55,766 bases of DNA from an uncultured Lachnospira sp. (lineage in GTDB: Bacteria; Bacillota; Clostridia; Lachnospirales; Lachnospiraceae): assembly GCA_946186125.1 (NCBI GenBank), contig CAMHLZ010000022.1, forward strand, positions 1-55,766, read 5' to 3'. The notes under the pieces are model-generated. The model saw only the letters and a program-made list of their open reading frames with translations, was not told the origin of the DNA and searched no databases. The position numbers and the translations under genes are program-made. Of the stretch, positions 43,666 through 52,501 are shown in pieces. Position 1 is the stretch's first letter, and the number at the start of each line of letters is the position of its first letter.

Positions 43666-45975
43666 ATGTTACGGATGGATTTTCATACATTAATAGCAAT
43701 TATTATGCAACATCTGAAGGCAGCTGATATAACACAGGTTGACCTGCTGTATTATATATTTGAATCATTTATAGAAGATGAACACACAGATTTTGTTTTT
43801 GATAATGGACAAGTCTGCCATTGGATAAATGGCAGGCAGCGTATCAGCCCCAAAATAGTAAGCTTCTATATGTCTCCAGAACATCAAGTACTTATGAAAC
43901 AGGATTTTATCAATAAACTTTACCCCATTATTTGTGATTTAGGAAAATTGGCTTCGGACACGAAGAATCTGTTAATACAGGACTGCTCCATCTCTGACTA
44001 TGAGAAAAACAGACTTTTAGAACTATACAATGACGTAGAAGATGTAGCTATTGCAGAGTTTTTATGTTCTTGCTTTCTGTTTGGAATGTCAAGACCTTTT
44101 AAAAAAGCCACAAAGAACATCACACCGGCTTCTCCTACTATTGCCGATATTATATTAACAACAGATATTCCAAAACCGGTAAAAAATTTTATTAACAGAG
44201 AAGAAGATATCTCTGCCGTAACAACACTTTTACAACAACATACAACACTCTTCATTACCGGATTGCCCGGCATTGGAAAAAGCGAACTCGCCAAACAGTA
44301 CGCCAAGGAACATAAGAAAGACTATACCAATATTCTGTATTTAGAGTACACAGGGAGCTTTTATGAAATGATTTCCGACCTTGATTTTGTGGATGATACA
44401 GATACCTTAAGTGAAAAAGACCGTTTCAAAAAACATTATCGTTTTCTGAAATCCTTGCAAGATGATTCGCTGCTAATCATAGATAATTTCAACACCCTAC
44501 AAGCAGAGGACTCTTTATTACAGCAGATATGCACACTGAAATGCACGGTCTTACTGACAAGTCGCAACCACTATGATAACTATGCCAATTATGAGCTAAA
44601 GCCGTCTGACAAGATTTCTCGTGCACTGTTAGAATGTACCCTTTCCAACGTTTCACCGGAACTAATAACATCCTATCAGAACGAACTTAATATTATACTT
44701 GAAACCATTAACTATAACCTTGTGGCTACAGAGCTTGTTGCCAGACTGTTGGCATATCATTCAGTAACACCAGATACCCTGTGCCATAAGCTAAGAGAAA
44801 ACATACTCCTTCCACAGGAAACAAACAACTTGTTACTAACCAAAGACAATCATAGGAAAATGTATATATTTCAAGAACACATGTTACAACTTCTCGGCTA
44901 TAAGGATTTACCCAAAGAGGAACAACTGTTATTGTCATATATAGCACTGGCGCCGGAAAATGGGTTTCCATTAAAACTATTGCATAAATGGTGTGGCATC
45001 TATACAAGCCACCTCGACAGCCTCATTAACAAAGGACTGCTAAGTATCAACTGTGGTCGTGCTACTATGAAACCCTACATCCGAAGACTTACCAATGCCG
45101 GAAAATTTCTTACATCGAGTGATTGTGAACCGCTATTCGCAGGAATTTATGAAACTCTTGCAGCTGATAATTCCGAACTGATTCGCTTTACGCTAGATAT
45201 GATAGACATGATTGAACGTTTTGTGAAAAATGAGCCTTCCGCACAGTGGATTTCCATTGTTCGTTCTTCTTTAGAATTTAACAACCGCTATCACAGGTAT
45301 CGCAGCTATTCACGATTACTCGGTACCTATGAATACCTTTGCATAAAATCGGACTTTAAGAACAACTCTGACCGATATTTGTTGGAGCATTTCAAAGCTA
45401 TCGAAGCATGGAACATCCATAATAACATCAATAAAGCTATTGATTTTGAGGAAAAAGCAATTTTCATAGCAGGAAAAGATGGCTCCGCCAATATATTTAA
45501 TTTTTCCACCCTATATTTGGATGCAGGTCGATGTTATCATATTCAGGGAAAGAACGCTAAAGCTCTGGAATATGTACAAAAAGCATATGGCATTCTTGAA
45601 TATACGAAAATGCAATATTCTCCAAACGGTATCAGTTGCTTAATTCAATATGCAAGATTATTATTTGACCAACGAGACTTCTCAGAAGCACTCAGAATTT
45701 ATACAAACTGTCTGGGCATCATAAAAAATGTATTTGGAGCCGACTCCTTGATGGCAGGTTATATTACCCAAAACATTGCCGCTTTACATCATATAATCCG
45801 CAATGTAAAAAAAGCCAGACTTATGTACGCACAGGCAGAATCAATTTTAGACAAGCATCTTGGTCCTGAACACGAGGATGTATTGCAATGCCATGAACAG
45901 GCACAGCGATTAGATACCCTCGACACAATTTCATTATTGAAAATACCGGATGTAAATCAGAAAATCATCGCATAA
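43666..45975 (+). CDS. STAND (NB-ARC-like) NTPase 2 with TPR repeats
   Basis: 769 aa from ATG 43666 (AAGGAG before it). N-terminal domain (about 1-150) with HWINGRQRISPKIVSFY (52-68), like STAND 1; Walker A GLPGIGKS (199-206), Walker B SLLIIDNF, sensor LLTSR. The C-terminal third has TPR-like units (NIFNFSTLYLDAGRCYHIQG, LIQYARLLFDQRDFSEALRI). No fused effector. Together with the RNA and nuclease genes behind it this is module 2. Confidence 0.87.
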   Translation: MLRMDFHTLIAIIMQHLKAADITQVDLLYYIFESFIEDEHTDFVFDNGQVCHWINGRQRISPKIVSFYMSPEHQVLMKQDFINKLYPIICDLGKLASDTKNLLIQDCSISDYEKNRLLELYNDVEDVAIAEFLCSCFLFGMSRPFKKATKNITPASPTIADIILTTDIPKPVKNFINREEDISAVTTLLQQHTTLFITGLPGIGKSELAKQYAKEHKKDYTNILYLEYTGSFYEMISDLDFVDDTDTLSEKDRFKKHYRFLKSLQDDSLLIIDNFNTLQAEDSLLQQICTLKCTVLLTSRNHYDNYANYELKPSDKISRALLECTLSNVSPELITSYQNELNIILETINYNLVATELVARLLAYHSVTPDTLCHKLRENILLPQETNNLLLTKDNHRKMYIFQEHMLQLLGYKDLPKEEQLLLSYIALAPENGFPLKLLHKWCGIYTSHLDSLINKGLLSINCGRATMKPYIRRLTNAGKFLTSSDCEPLFAGIYETLAADNSELIRFTLDMIDMIERFVKNEPSAQWISIVRSSLEFNNRYHRYRSYSRLLGTYEYLCIKSDFKNNSDRYLLEHFKAIEAWNIHNNINKAIDFEEKAIFIAGKDGSANIFNFSTLYLDAGRCYHIQGKNAKALEYVQKAYGILEYTKMQYSPNGISCLIQYARLLFDQRDFSEALRIYTNCLGIIKNVFGADSLMAGYITQNIAALHHIIRNVKKARLMYAQAESILDKHLGPEHEDVLQCHEQAQRLDTLDTISLLKIPDVNQKIIA

Positions 45976-45999
45976 TACAAACAAATTTTCAAATCAATA

Positions 46000-46230
46000 T
46001 TGACATAAAATCAACTCATTCGTATAATAATAGTAGTAGAAACAGCGTGCTGTTTCAGGTGGGCTAACACCATAATCCGAAAGACTTACCGGGCGAATGT
46101 ACCGGCCGTTGGCAGGCAACAGAAAAACCTGAAGCCTTACTGGACGAATGTGCCAGCCGTTGGCGGACAACAGAAAAATTAGCCACTAAAAGAGAGTTGA
46201 TAATGCTGCGGTATTATAACTCTCTTTTTT
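46000..46230 (+). ncRNA. Structured RNA with two 51-nt repeats and terminator
   Basis: Promoter TTGACA (46000-46005), 17 nt, TATAAT (46023-46028). RNA from about 46035. Parts: a 5' inverted repeat GAAACAGC/GCTGTTTC (46039-46056), GGTG/CACC hairpin, then repeat 1 (46085-46135) and repeat 2 (from 46136), each with CYGG...CCRG and GTTG...CAAC hairpins, then a terminator (46189-46230; stem AAAGAGAGTT/AACTCTCTTT plus ATAAT/ATTAT, T6). The first stem is CCGG/CCGG in repeat 1 and CTGG/CCAG in repeat 2, a compensatory change. The layout is that of a type III antitoxin RNA. Confidence 0.75.
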
Positions 46231-46268
46231 AACGCTCGAAAACACGCTGTTCCGGAAAGGATATCATT

Positions 46269-46922
46269 ATGGAACAACAAAAGTTAAAAGATGCCATACG
46301 CATCATATCCCGTGCTGCAAAGGATTACGATGACAAGCTTAATGGTTACAACTACATCTTTATATACAAGAATCGTCAAAATAATCAAATTGAATATTTT
46401 GAAAGTGCATTTCTTCCACGTAACTTTCAACATCTTACCGGGATAGAATTTATTGATTCACAGGGAAATATATTACATAACCCTACGCAATTCTATCAGA
46501 AATGCCTTAACAGCACTTTAAAAGAAAGTGATATTGCATTCAAATCTGACGGCACTACTGAGTTAAAATTGCAGGCACTGCCACTAATAGTCAATTTCTT
46601 AAAATCTTCAAAAATGACAGCAATATATAATTCGATCCGTCCCAAGCTATCCGTTGACAGATTAGCAGGAACCACTAATTTTTGTCTTGGATTCACGAAA
46701 GACAAAAATTATTATGTACCCAGTTCCTGCTTACTTGAAGATATACGAAATCTTGCTGATGTGACCTTTCAGATTTTAGCCATTTTTTCAAAACCTGCGA
46801 CAAAAAACACGCCTATTTACAAGGATGTTCGATATGTAGCAAAAGGCGTAAAATTAACCACACTCAGTTTTTCCGACGAATTTTCTTCTCTTATAAGTCT
46901 TGAAAATTATACCGAGAAATGA
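46269..46922 (+). CDS. PBECR4-like nuclease, probable RNA-controlled toxin
   Basis: 217 aa. FESAFLPRNFQHLTGIEF followed by PTQFYQKCLNSTLKESDI and an ALPLIVNFLKSSKMTAIYN stretch resemble PBECR4 (phage-Barnase-EndoU-ColicinE5/D-RelE-like nuclease 4) domains; the call is from memory and moderate. GGAAAGG lies 8 nt before the ATG. It starts 39 bp after the terminator of the repeat RNA, so it would be made by read-through. Paired with that RNA it looks like a toxin. Not similar to ToxN, CptN or TenpN as far as I can see. Confidence 0.6.
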   Translation: MEQQKLKDAIRIISRAAKDYDDKLNGYNYIFIYKNRQNNQIEYFESAFLPRNFQHLTGIEFIDSQGNILHNPTQFYQKCLNSTLKESDIAFKSDGTTELKLQALPLIVNFLKSSKMTAIYNSIRPKLSVDRLAGTTNFCLGFTKDKNYYVPSSCLLEDIRNLADVTFQILAIFSKPATKNTPIYKDVRYVAKGVKLTTLSFSDEFSSLISLENYTEK

Positions 46923-46926
46923 TTAA

Positions 46927-46955
46927 TTGCCCAAATTCTATTCGGATTTGGGCAA
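46927..46955 (+). terminator. Terminator after the nuclease gene
   Basis: TTGCCCAAAT (46927-46936) with ATTTGGGCAA (46946-46955), loop 9, then TACTCTTTTC. Five bp after the stop. Confidence 0.7.
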
Positions 46956-46982
46956 TACTCTTTTCTATGAAACTCACTACAT

Positions 46983-48782
46983 CTATCTGCTTCCCTTCGT
47001 TCTGATAATACCATTATGGAATCTGCCATCTCCTACAACATTCTGTAAGCTTGTCTCCACTCTTATCATAGCAGTCTGAGCATCCATTTCGGAATAAGCC
47101 TCTGCGTACATCCCTCTAAGAATTGCCTCTGCCTTCGCAGCACTGCTTTTCTGGTATTCCTTTTTATCTGTAATAAACTTCTCCCTCGTGGACTCGTCTG
47201 CCTGTGAGATAAGATTAATATAGGATTCTTTTAACGCCGCACATTCCTTCTTAATACTCTGGTTTCTCTGAGCCAGTATATCGCACTGTTTCTTTTTCTG
47301 CTGATATGAATCCTGATAACACCGAAGTTCATCCTCGTTCCTACATCCGGCTTTTGCAAGAATTTTGGTATTTGCTTCCTTTATATCACTAATCTCACTC
47401 TCTGCCTCCTGAATCTGTTCCTTATAATACTTCTTTAAGTCCCTTTGGAACAATTTACATTGTCCCAATTCTTGTGTCCACTGGTTAATATAAGACTGCT
47501 TTTTTCTTATGAGTGCCTGATTCTCTACATAGGACTGATAATTCGGATTATGATGCCTGATCTCATAATCCAGATCAGAAATCTTATTCAAATTATATTC
47601 CTGTTCATACTCCAGACATATGAGTTTTGCCCTTATATCCATAGCTTCAGATATAACATCCATATCCGGTGATGTGACTGTAGCCTGTTCCAGTTTTGTA
47701 GCGAATGTCATATCATATTCGTTATTTGATGCTTCTTCAAATTCATCAACAGGCTCTTTGAGCACAGAAGCCTCCGTCCGGGTCGTATGCGCTTCCTCAT
47801 GCTGTACCAATTTTTCACTTTGCCTCCACTCTGAGTCAGCTAGACGCATTCTTTCCTGCTCGTTTCTAATGGCCTCCTCCCTTGCCTTTCTTATTCGTTC
47901 CGCTTCTTCCTTAGCTTCCATTGCCTTTTCTATCCTCTGCTCCAGTGCCTCCTTATCATACTTCTCACCCAGAGACTTCCCACGAATGGACTTCTTCATA
48001 TGTGGCATCCGAAAGGATATGGTTTTATTAGTCTCGCGAATCTGCCAGTCTTCCACATGCTCCAGATAATATATCATATGGTCCAAAGATTCTGCATGCT
48101 GTATCAATGCATCCAGCCTCTCCCGAATCATATCTTTATCTGTTTTAAAATCAGGATTTGCCTCCTTTCCACGCTTCTCTACCCAATAATTGTTTCCATC
48201 CGAACGAGCCAGAAGATTCACCTGATTATATCCCTTTACCATACACTCACGCATTACCCAACGCTTTGCTGCGTGCATAAACTTGCCGGTGCTTTTATGT
48301 TTGCATCCTTGCCTGTATTCGCAAGGCTTATCCTGCCAGCGTTCTTTTTTGCCCTCATACTTTCTGACGGAATTGATTACAATGTGAACATGAACATTCC
48401 CGGTACCGTTATGACCATCCGGATGCACCGCCAGAATTGCCTGATGTCCCGGCAGGAACTTCTCCACATATTGTTTCCCAAAATCCATCGCCTCCTGCAT
48501 GGTAATATTGTCTTCCGGTGCAAAACTGATGATATAATGATGTGCCTTTACATCCCTTGCAGCGTTATTTTTACCATAATACCGGTTAACCTCAATACAT
48601 TCTGCACCGAAGGTATCAACCTTGCAATTGATACCCTCGATCAAGAAATTGTCACGCATTATCATTCGTCCCTTGGCATCCTCCAAGGGCTTCATAGTAT
48701 GCTCATCAAATTTGCAGGTAAGGTATTCCACCGCAGCAGAATAATATCTGTTCTTTACCGGTATGTGTTTGATGATTGCCAT
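46983..48782 (-). CDS. Relaxase (MobP-like) of a mobilizable element
   Basis: 599 aa. N-terminal relaxase domain: VKNRYYSAAVEYLTCKF, DVKAHHYIISFAPEDN, and the HxH motif in GNVHVHIVINSV. The C-terminal half is a long charged coiled coil (about 270-560). It nicks at oriT and leads DNA transfer. The stop/start join with MobC (1-bp overlap) and the palindromes upstream at 49311-49365 fit a mobilisation operon. Confidence 0.9.
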   Translation of the reverse strand: MAIIKHIPVKNRYYSAAVEYLTCKFDEHTMKPLEDAKGRMIMRDNFLIEGINCKVDTFGAECIEVNRYYGKNNAARDVKAHHYIISFAPEDNITMQEAMDFGKQYVEKFLPGHQAILAVHPDGHNGTGNVHVHIVINSVRKYEGKKERWQDKPCEYRQGCKHKSTGKFMHAAKRWVMRECMVKGYNQVNLLARSDGNNYWVEKRGKEANPDFKTDKDMIRERLDALIQHAESLDHMIYYLEHVEDWQIRETNKTISFRMPHMKKSIRGKSLGEKYDKEALEQRIEKAMEAKEEAERIRKAREEAIRNEQERMRLADSEWRQSEKLVQHEEAHTTRTEASVLKEPVDEFEEASNNEYDMTFATKLEQATVTSPDMDVISEAMDIRAKLICLEYEQEYNLNKISDLDYEIRHHNPNYQSYVENQALIRKKQSYINQWTQELGQCKLFQRDLKKYYKEQIQEAESEISDIKEANTKILAKAGCRNEDELRCYQDSYQQKKKQCDILAQRNQSIKKECAALKESYINLISQADESTREKFITDKKEYQKSSAAKAEAILRGMYAEAYSEMDAQTAMIRVETSLQNVVGDGRFHNGIIRTKGSR

Positions 48783-49141
48783 TATGCACTCCTCCTGTAA
48801 TGATACTTACCACAGCAGACATCCTCTACCTGCTTGAGTATCCGAAAGTGCATATCATTCCAGTCCTTTATCACTTCCTGTAAATCATAATATACCGAAT
48901 AAACGCTGCCGCCGGCATTCAGATGATGTGCTATCTGATTCAGATTGGAACCAATCTTACCAAGCTCCGCTGAAATATCCCTCAATACTGCCACATCTCC
49001 ATACTGTGGTATCTTCCTGCCAAGGGCGCATCTTCTGATATACTCCGACATACTGATGCCTGCTTTATTTGCTTTTTCCTGAATCCTTGCTTTCTCTTCT
49101 TCCGAAAGCCACATATTAAATTGAACTCCGTTTCTCGCCAT
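48782..49141 (-). CDS. MobC-family relaxosome protein
   Basis: 119 aa. Ribbon-helix-helix MobC features: QFNMWLSEEEKARIQEKANKA, MSEYIRRCALGRKIP, and GSNLNQIAHHLNAGG. Binds oriT and assists the relaxase. GAGGAGGATTTAT before the ATG. Confidence 0.92.
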   Translation of the reverse strand: MARNGVQFNMWLSEEEKARIQEKANKAGISMSEYIRRCALGRKIPQYGDVAVLRDISAELGKIGSNLNQIAHHLNAGGSVYSVYYDLQEVIKDWNDMHFRILKQVEDVCCGKYHYRRSA

Positions 49142-49570
49142 ATAAATCCTCCTCTAAATCTGCTTTATCTGTCTTGTGCCGGATACGGCACTTATTTTTC
49201 GCCGTCGCTTACGCTCCTCCCTCCGGTTATACGCTCACTCCCCTAAGGTCGTTCACGAGTACGCGCGCTAACGCTTGCGAATATGCTCCACTATGTCGCG
49301 AATAGTAGAGCAAGTTCCGCCCTGTGTGTACACAGGGCAGAACTTGTTGGGGATTGCATCCCCAAGCCCCAGCTGCCCACGCCTGTGAGTTAAAAAATGT
49401 GTCTACTTTGTAGCCTTATTTTTCACTCTTCGGCTTAACAATACTGTAAGACATTTCAGCCTATCCAAACTGTTCCAATAAAAAACTGCCCTACATTTTG
49501 GCTAACAATAAGCCTTTTCGTAAGACAGCCTGACTAACGCCTTTTAAAATTTTATGCTCCATTCGCTTGC
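49142..49570. other. Probable oriT region
   Basis: A 430-bp non-coding stretch upstream of mobC. Palindrome 1: 17-nt arms CAAGTTCCGCCCTGTGT (49311-49327) with ACACAGGGCAGAACTTG, one mismatch, 2-nt loop. Palindrome 2: TTGGGGAT-TGC-ATCCCCAA (49347-49365). A GC-rich lead (GTTATACGCTC, GCGCGCTAACGCTTGCGAAT) precedes them. The nick site cannot be placed. Confidence 0.55.
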
Positions 49571-50050
49571 CTAATCCTCATCATCAAACAGACTTCCAAG
49601 AGCACTTCTTGTGTCCATATCCATAGAATTATGATTATCTGCTTCAAGCTCCCTAACCTCTGTACCTAGATTTTCTTCCGTTGTACAGCATCCGGCTTCC
49701 GATACGGATATGGGCGACAATGATTGTTGTGGTTGCTCCACCTGTAATGGCTTTTGCACCTGACCCATCATCGCAAGAGATCCGGCGAATAACTGATTTA
49801 CCATTGCTTGCATCACCTCTTTCACTGTACCAGCAAATACTTCATTTTCCTTTGATATTGCCACCTGAACTTCCCCTAACATTTTCTGATAATAGTCTGA
49901 TTCATTATTTTCCTGAATAACAGATAGCAGTGCAGCTTTGACGAGGGCAGTTTGCCCACCCTCAGTACCTGCATTTGCATCTAACCATTCTATAATTGCT
50001 CTATCTTCAGCATGTTTCGGATTCAAACGAAAAGTAACCGAATTTCCCAT
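49571..50050 (-). CDS. ParR-like partition adaptor
   Basis: 159 aa. Ribbon-helix-helix-like N-terminus (GNSVTFRLNPKHAEDRAIIEW, GQTALVKAALLSVI), then a Gln/Glu-rich helical tail. It lies 8 bp after the ParM-like gene, the position expected for the ParR adaptor. Binds a centromere-like site, probably nearby. Confidence 0.65.
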   Translation of the reverse strand: MGNSVTFRLNPKHAEDRAIIEWLDANAGTEGGQTALVKAALLSVIQENNESDYYQKMLGEVQVAISKENEVFAGTVKEVMQAMVNQLFAGSLAMMGQVQKPLQVEQPQQSLSPISVSEAGCCTTEENLGTEVRELEADNHNSMDMDTRSALGSLFDDED

Positions 50051-50058
50051 AGTGCCTC

Positions 50059-51021
50059 CTATCCGATGTTATCAGCAAGATAACGATACCCAATTGCATT
50101 TGCTTTCACATCTGTAACATACTGAATATTCCTTCCCTTAGTTCTTCCATACTTCTTCATCACACTGGCACCACCGCCCACATAGACGATATTTTCATGC
50201 TTCAAATCCACCTTGATTTCCCTAAGCTTTGCTTCTACGCTGTCAGCATATTCCTGCAATCCCTTTTCAATGATTGGGATAAACTCTGCATTTACACCGG
50301 TAACATTCCCCTTAATATAGTCTGTAATATCTTCTTCAGGAATTTCACAATGCACTTTAGGAAGACCATCTTTTTTGATTCGTTCAATTGCTGTGATAAG
50401 TCCCACTTCATAGGTGTAGGCATCCTTATCCATCGGAACCTTGTCTTTTACACTCAAGACATCCATTGTCCACGAACCAAGATCCACGCATCGAAGTCTG
50501 TTCATATCTCCCATACGATTTGCAATCGCTGCATAGCACTGTGCATAAATTTTCACCTTATCCAGATAAAAGCAATAATGCACTCCCTCAAAGGTAAAGG
50601 AAAGCTGTTCCTTGTGCCATAGATATTCACGGAATTCTTTTCTCTCCACTCCAAACATAGTAAGTGGTACCCCGGCATAAAGTTCAACATGCGTTGTCTT
50701 CTCAAGCCCCTGATAACGCAGCTCCTTTGCAATTCCTGCCAGTGTCAGAAGAAAATAATTATCGTTTTCTGTCTTGGTTGCCTGCTTTCCAAGTCTTCCC
50801 TGACCGATAATATATTTCTTGCCTCGATACTCCAGCAGTCCGCTATTTGTAAGCGGTGTGTAATCAACAGGGGATACCAAGGTTTCCATAAAAATATGCT
50901 CTCCTTTGATAGAACTCCATCCATGATCTAATGCTATTTTTACAGCTACGCTTGTATCTATTTGTTCGCCCTGCATGATAAGTCCATCATTTGTATAAAA
51001 ATTAGTATTTCTTTCTTCCAT
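50059..51021 (-). CDS. ParM/StbA-like actin ATPase
   Basis: 320 aa. ALDHGWSSIKGEHIFMETL (phosphate 1), VDLGSWTMDVLSV (phosphate 2) and IVYVGGGASVMKKYG (adenosine motif) are actin-fold signatures. Polymerises to segregate DNA. On an integrated mobilisable element it implies a plasmid-like stage or a plasmid origin. GAGAGGCAATT before the ATG. Confidence 0.85.
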   Translation of the reverse strand: MEERNTNFYTNDGLIMQGEQIDTSVAVKIALDHGWSSIKGEHIFMETLVSPVDYTPLTNSGLLEYRGKKYIIGQGRLGKQATKTENDNYFLLTLAGIAKELRYQGLEKTTHVELYAGVPLTMFGVERKEFREYLWHKEQLSFTFEGVHYCFYLDKVKIYAQCYAAIANRMGDMNRLRCVDLGSWTMDVLSVKDKVPMDKDAYTYEVGLITAIERIKKDGLPKVHCEIPEEDITDYIKGNVTGVNAEFIPIIEKGLQEYADSVEAKLREIKVDLKHENIVYVGGGASVMKKYGRTKGRNIQYVTDVKANAIGYRYLADNIG

Positions 51022-51066
51022 AATTGCCTCTCTTTCTTTGACTTATTTGTCAATCTATAAATTTAT

Positions 51067-51570
51067 TTAGTGAAATTGATTTACGATTTCAGCAAAAATA
51101 ATTTCCTCTGCAATCATCTTTGCCTGTTCTCTAATTCTCCACATCTCTATCGTAGAAGTTGGATTCTTTGGTTTATGGCTTTGCAAATAACGGTCTGTGA
51201 TATTATCAAGCAGTTTATATGCTTCTTCATTTATCTCAGCCGCTTTTTCTCTTAATCTACAACATCTTTTTAGACTCAAATATCTCTGTGGATATTCCAA
51301 TTTCATATACTCCATCCAAAGATATCCATACTTTCCTACATCAATCTGCTCCTCTTCCGCCGAAATGAGCGGATAGAAAATTCCATCTTTTTCTTCATAC
51401 TGAACACCCAGCTTCTCAAATAACGTTAGCTGTTCATCATTTTGCAAATTGTCAGAACCAACTGCATCTGCTATAATTGTCTTGTTATACATATGGGAAG
51501 GTTGCTCACCGGCTACGCCAATAGCAGGAATCCGAGCAGCCTTTTCTTTTCGCTTATCCGTCATACTCAT
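51067..51570 (-). CDS. tnpV: TnpV-like transposon protein
   Basis: 167 aa. The core LGKYGYLWMEYMKLEYPQRY (with an I-D-V-G lead), LLDNITDRYLQ and MIAEEIIFAEIV match TnpV proteins of clostridial transposons. Function unknown. Overlaps the upstream gene by 17 bp. Confidence 0.7.
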   Translation of the reverse strand: MSMTDKRKEKAARIPAIGVAGEQPSHMYNKTIIADAVGSDNLQNDEQLTLFEKLGVQYEEKDGIFYPLISAEEEQIDVGKYGYLWMEYMKLEYPQRYLSLKRCCRLREKAAEINEEAYKLLDNITDRYLQSHKPKNPTSTIEMWRIREQAKMIAEEIIFAEIVNQFH

Positions 51571-51880
51571 TCGCCATTCCCTTCATAATTTTTGCCACCA
51601 TTTCCACTACAATCAGAAGTTCCTCATTGTCATCGCTGACGGATTCCAGACGTTTGAGTTCCTCATATATCTGTGTCATTTGATTCTTCAATGCCTTGAA
51701 TACCTTCGGATTTCCCTGAACAACTACCTCACGGTTTAATAATCTTCGCAGGATATAATCCTGCTTTGCAAGTCCGGATAATTCCACTAAGTTATCAAGT
51801 AGCTTTGCTTCCTCCTCGGATACCCTGAAACCGACATTACGATTTCTCCATCTGCCTTTAGCATCTAAACTTTTCTCCAT
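51554..51880 (-). CDS. Small RHH-like mobile element protein
   Basis: 108 aa. GRWRNRNVGFRVSEEEAKLL then LAKQDYILRRLLNREVVVQG resembles MobC/RHH mobilisation proteins of clostridial elements. SD AAGGAGG is formed by the last codons of the integrase fragment. DNA-binding accessory role likely. Confidence 0.65.
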   Translation of the reverse strand: MEKSLDAKGRWRNRNVGFRVSEEEAKLLDNLVELSGLAKQDYILRRLLNREVVVQGNPKVFKALKNQMTQIYEELKRLESVSDDNEELLIVVEMVAKIMKGMANEYDG

Positions 51881-51884
51881 ATTG

Positions 51885-52060
51885 TTACGCCTCCTTCGTC
51901 ATTCTCTCAATTTCCAGTTTCTCAGCCATCTCATTTTGCACAGTCGGGAATAAATGTGCATAGCGATAAGTAATTTTCTCTGTTTCATGCCCCACACGCT
52001 TCCCTATAGCTAATGCACTAAATCCCATATTGATAAGAAGAGAGACGTGAGTTTCATATT
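51885..52060 (-). pseudogene. Tyrosine recombinase, C-terminal tail
   Basis: About 58 codons: THVSLLINMGFSALAIGKRV, GHETEKITYRYAHLFP (with the conserved GH and the YRYAH tyrosine), ending IERMTKEA. The upstream catalytic part, including the first Arg, is missing from about 52060. A remnant of an element integrase. Confidence 0.75.
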
Positions 52061-52167
52061 CTAAAGGACAATTCTAGGACACATAATTATTTATCAATAC
52101 AACCAGCTTATCTGTAATGAATTTGAAAGGACGAAAAAGCTATGAAATTTATATATGCTACATATAA

Positions 52168-52374
52168 CCAATACTGCATAACCACTTTGATAACATTCTT
52201 TTTCGAATTGACTGTAATAAAGCGGAGGATGGTCTGAAAACCACACCTAATTCACAGTGTGCATTGAACGCTCTTGCGATTGACAACCCTTTAGAGTATG
52301 CTCAGTTGGTGTTGGACAGCGAGATGAATGCATGGGTGGATGCGGAAGATAATCCGGAAGTGTTTATGTTGTGA
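52168..52374 (+). pseudogene. Mobile-element protein tail
   Basis: An open stretch without a start: FRIDCNKAEDGLKTTPNSQ, NALAIDNPLEYAQLVLD, ending DNPEVFML. It looks like the C-terminus of an accessory gene of clostridial elements; family not named. Truncated at the 5' side. The rest of 52061-52500 has no gene. Confidence 0.5.
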
Positions 52375-52501
52375 AAAAGATGTCTATTAACTTAGATATC
52401 TTTTTTTGAAAAAACTATTGAAATTAATTTTTAATTCACTTAGGCTTATTATAGGACGTCCAAATAATATGATTTTTACTGCTTTACAGGAGGAAGTTTT
52501 G

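Noticed and set aside
46085-46184. CRISPR-like or simple repeat
   Set aside because: Two adjoining units with compensatory changes, promoter and terminator fit a structured RNA.
46269-46922. ToxN/AbiQ, CptN or TenpN toxin
   Set aside because: Length and motifs do not fit these families; HLTGI region favours a PBECR4-like call.
48000-48800. Plus-strand 266-codon frame
   Set aside because: Antisense to the relaxase gene; composition typical of a complementary-strand frame.
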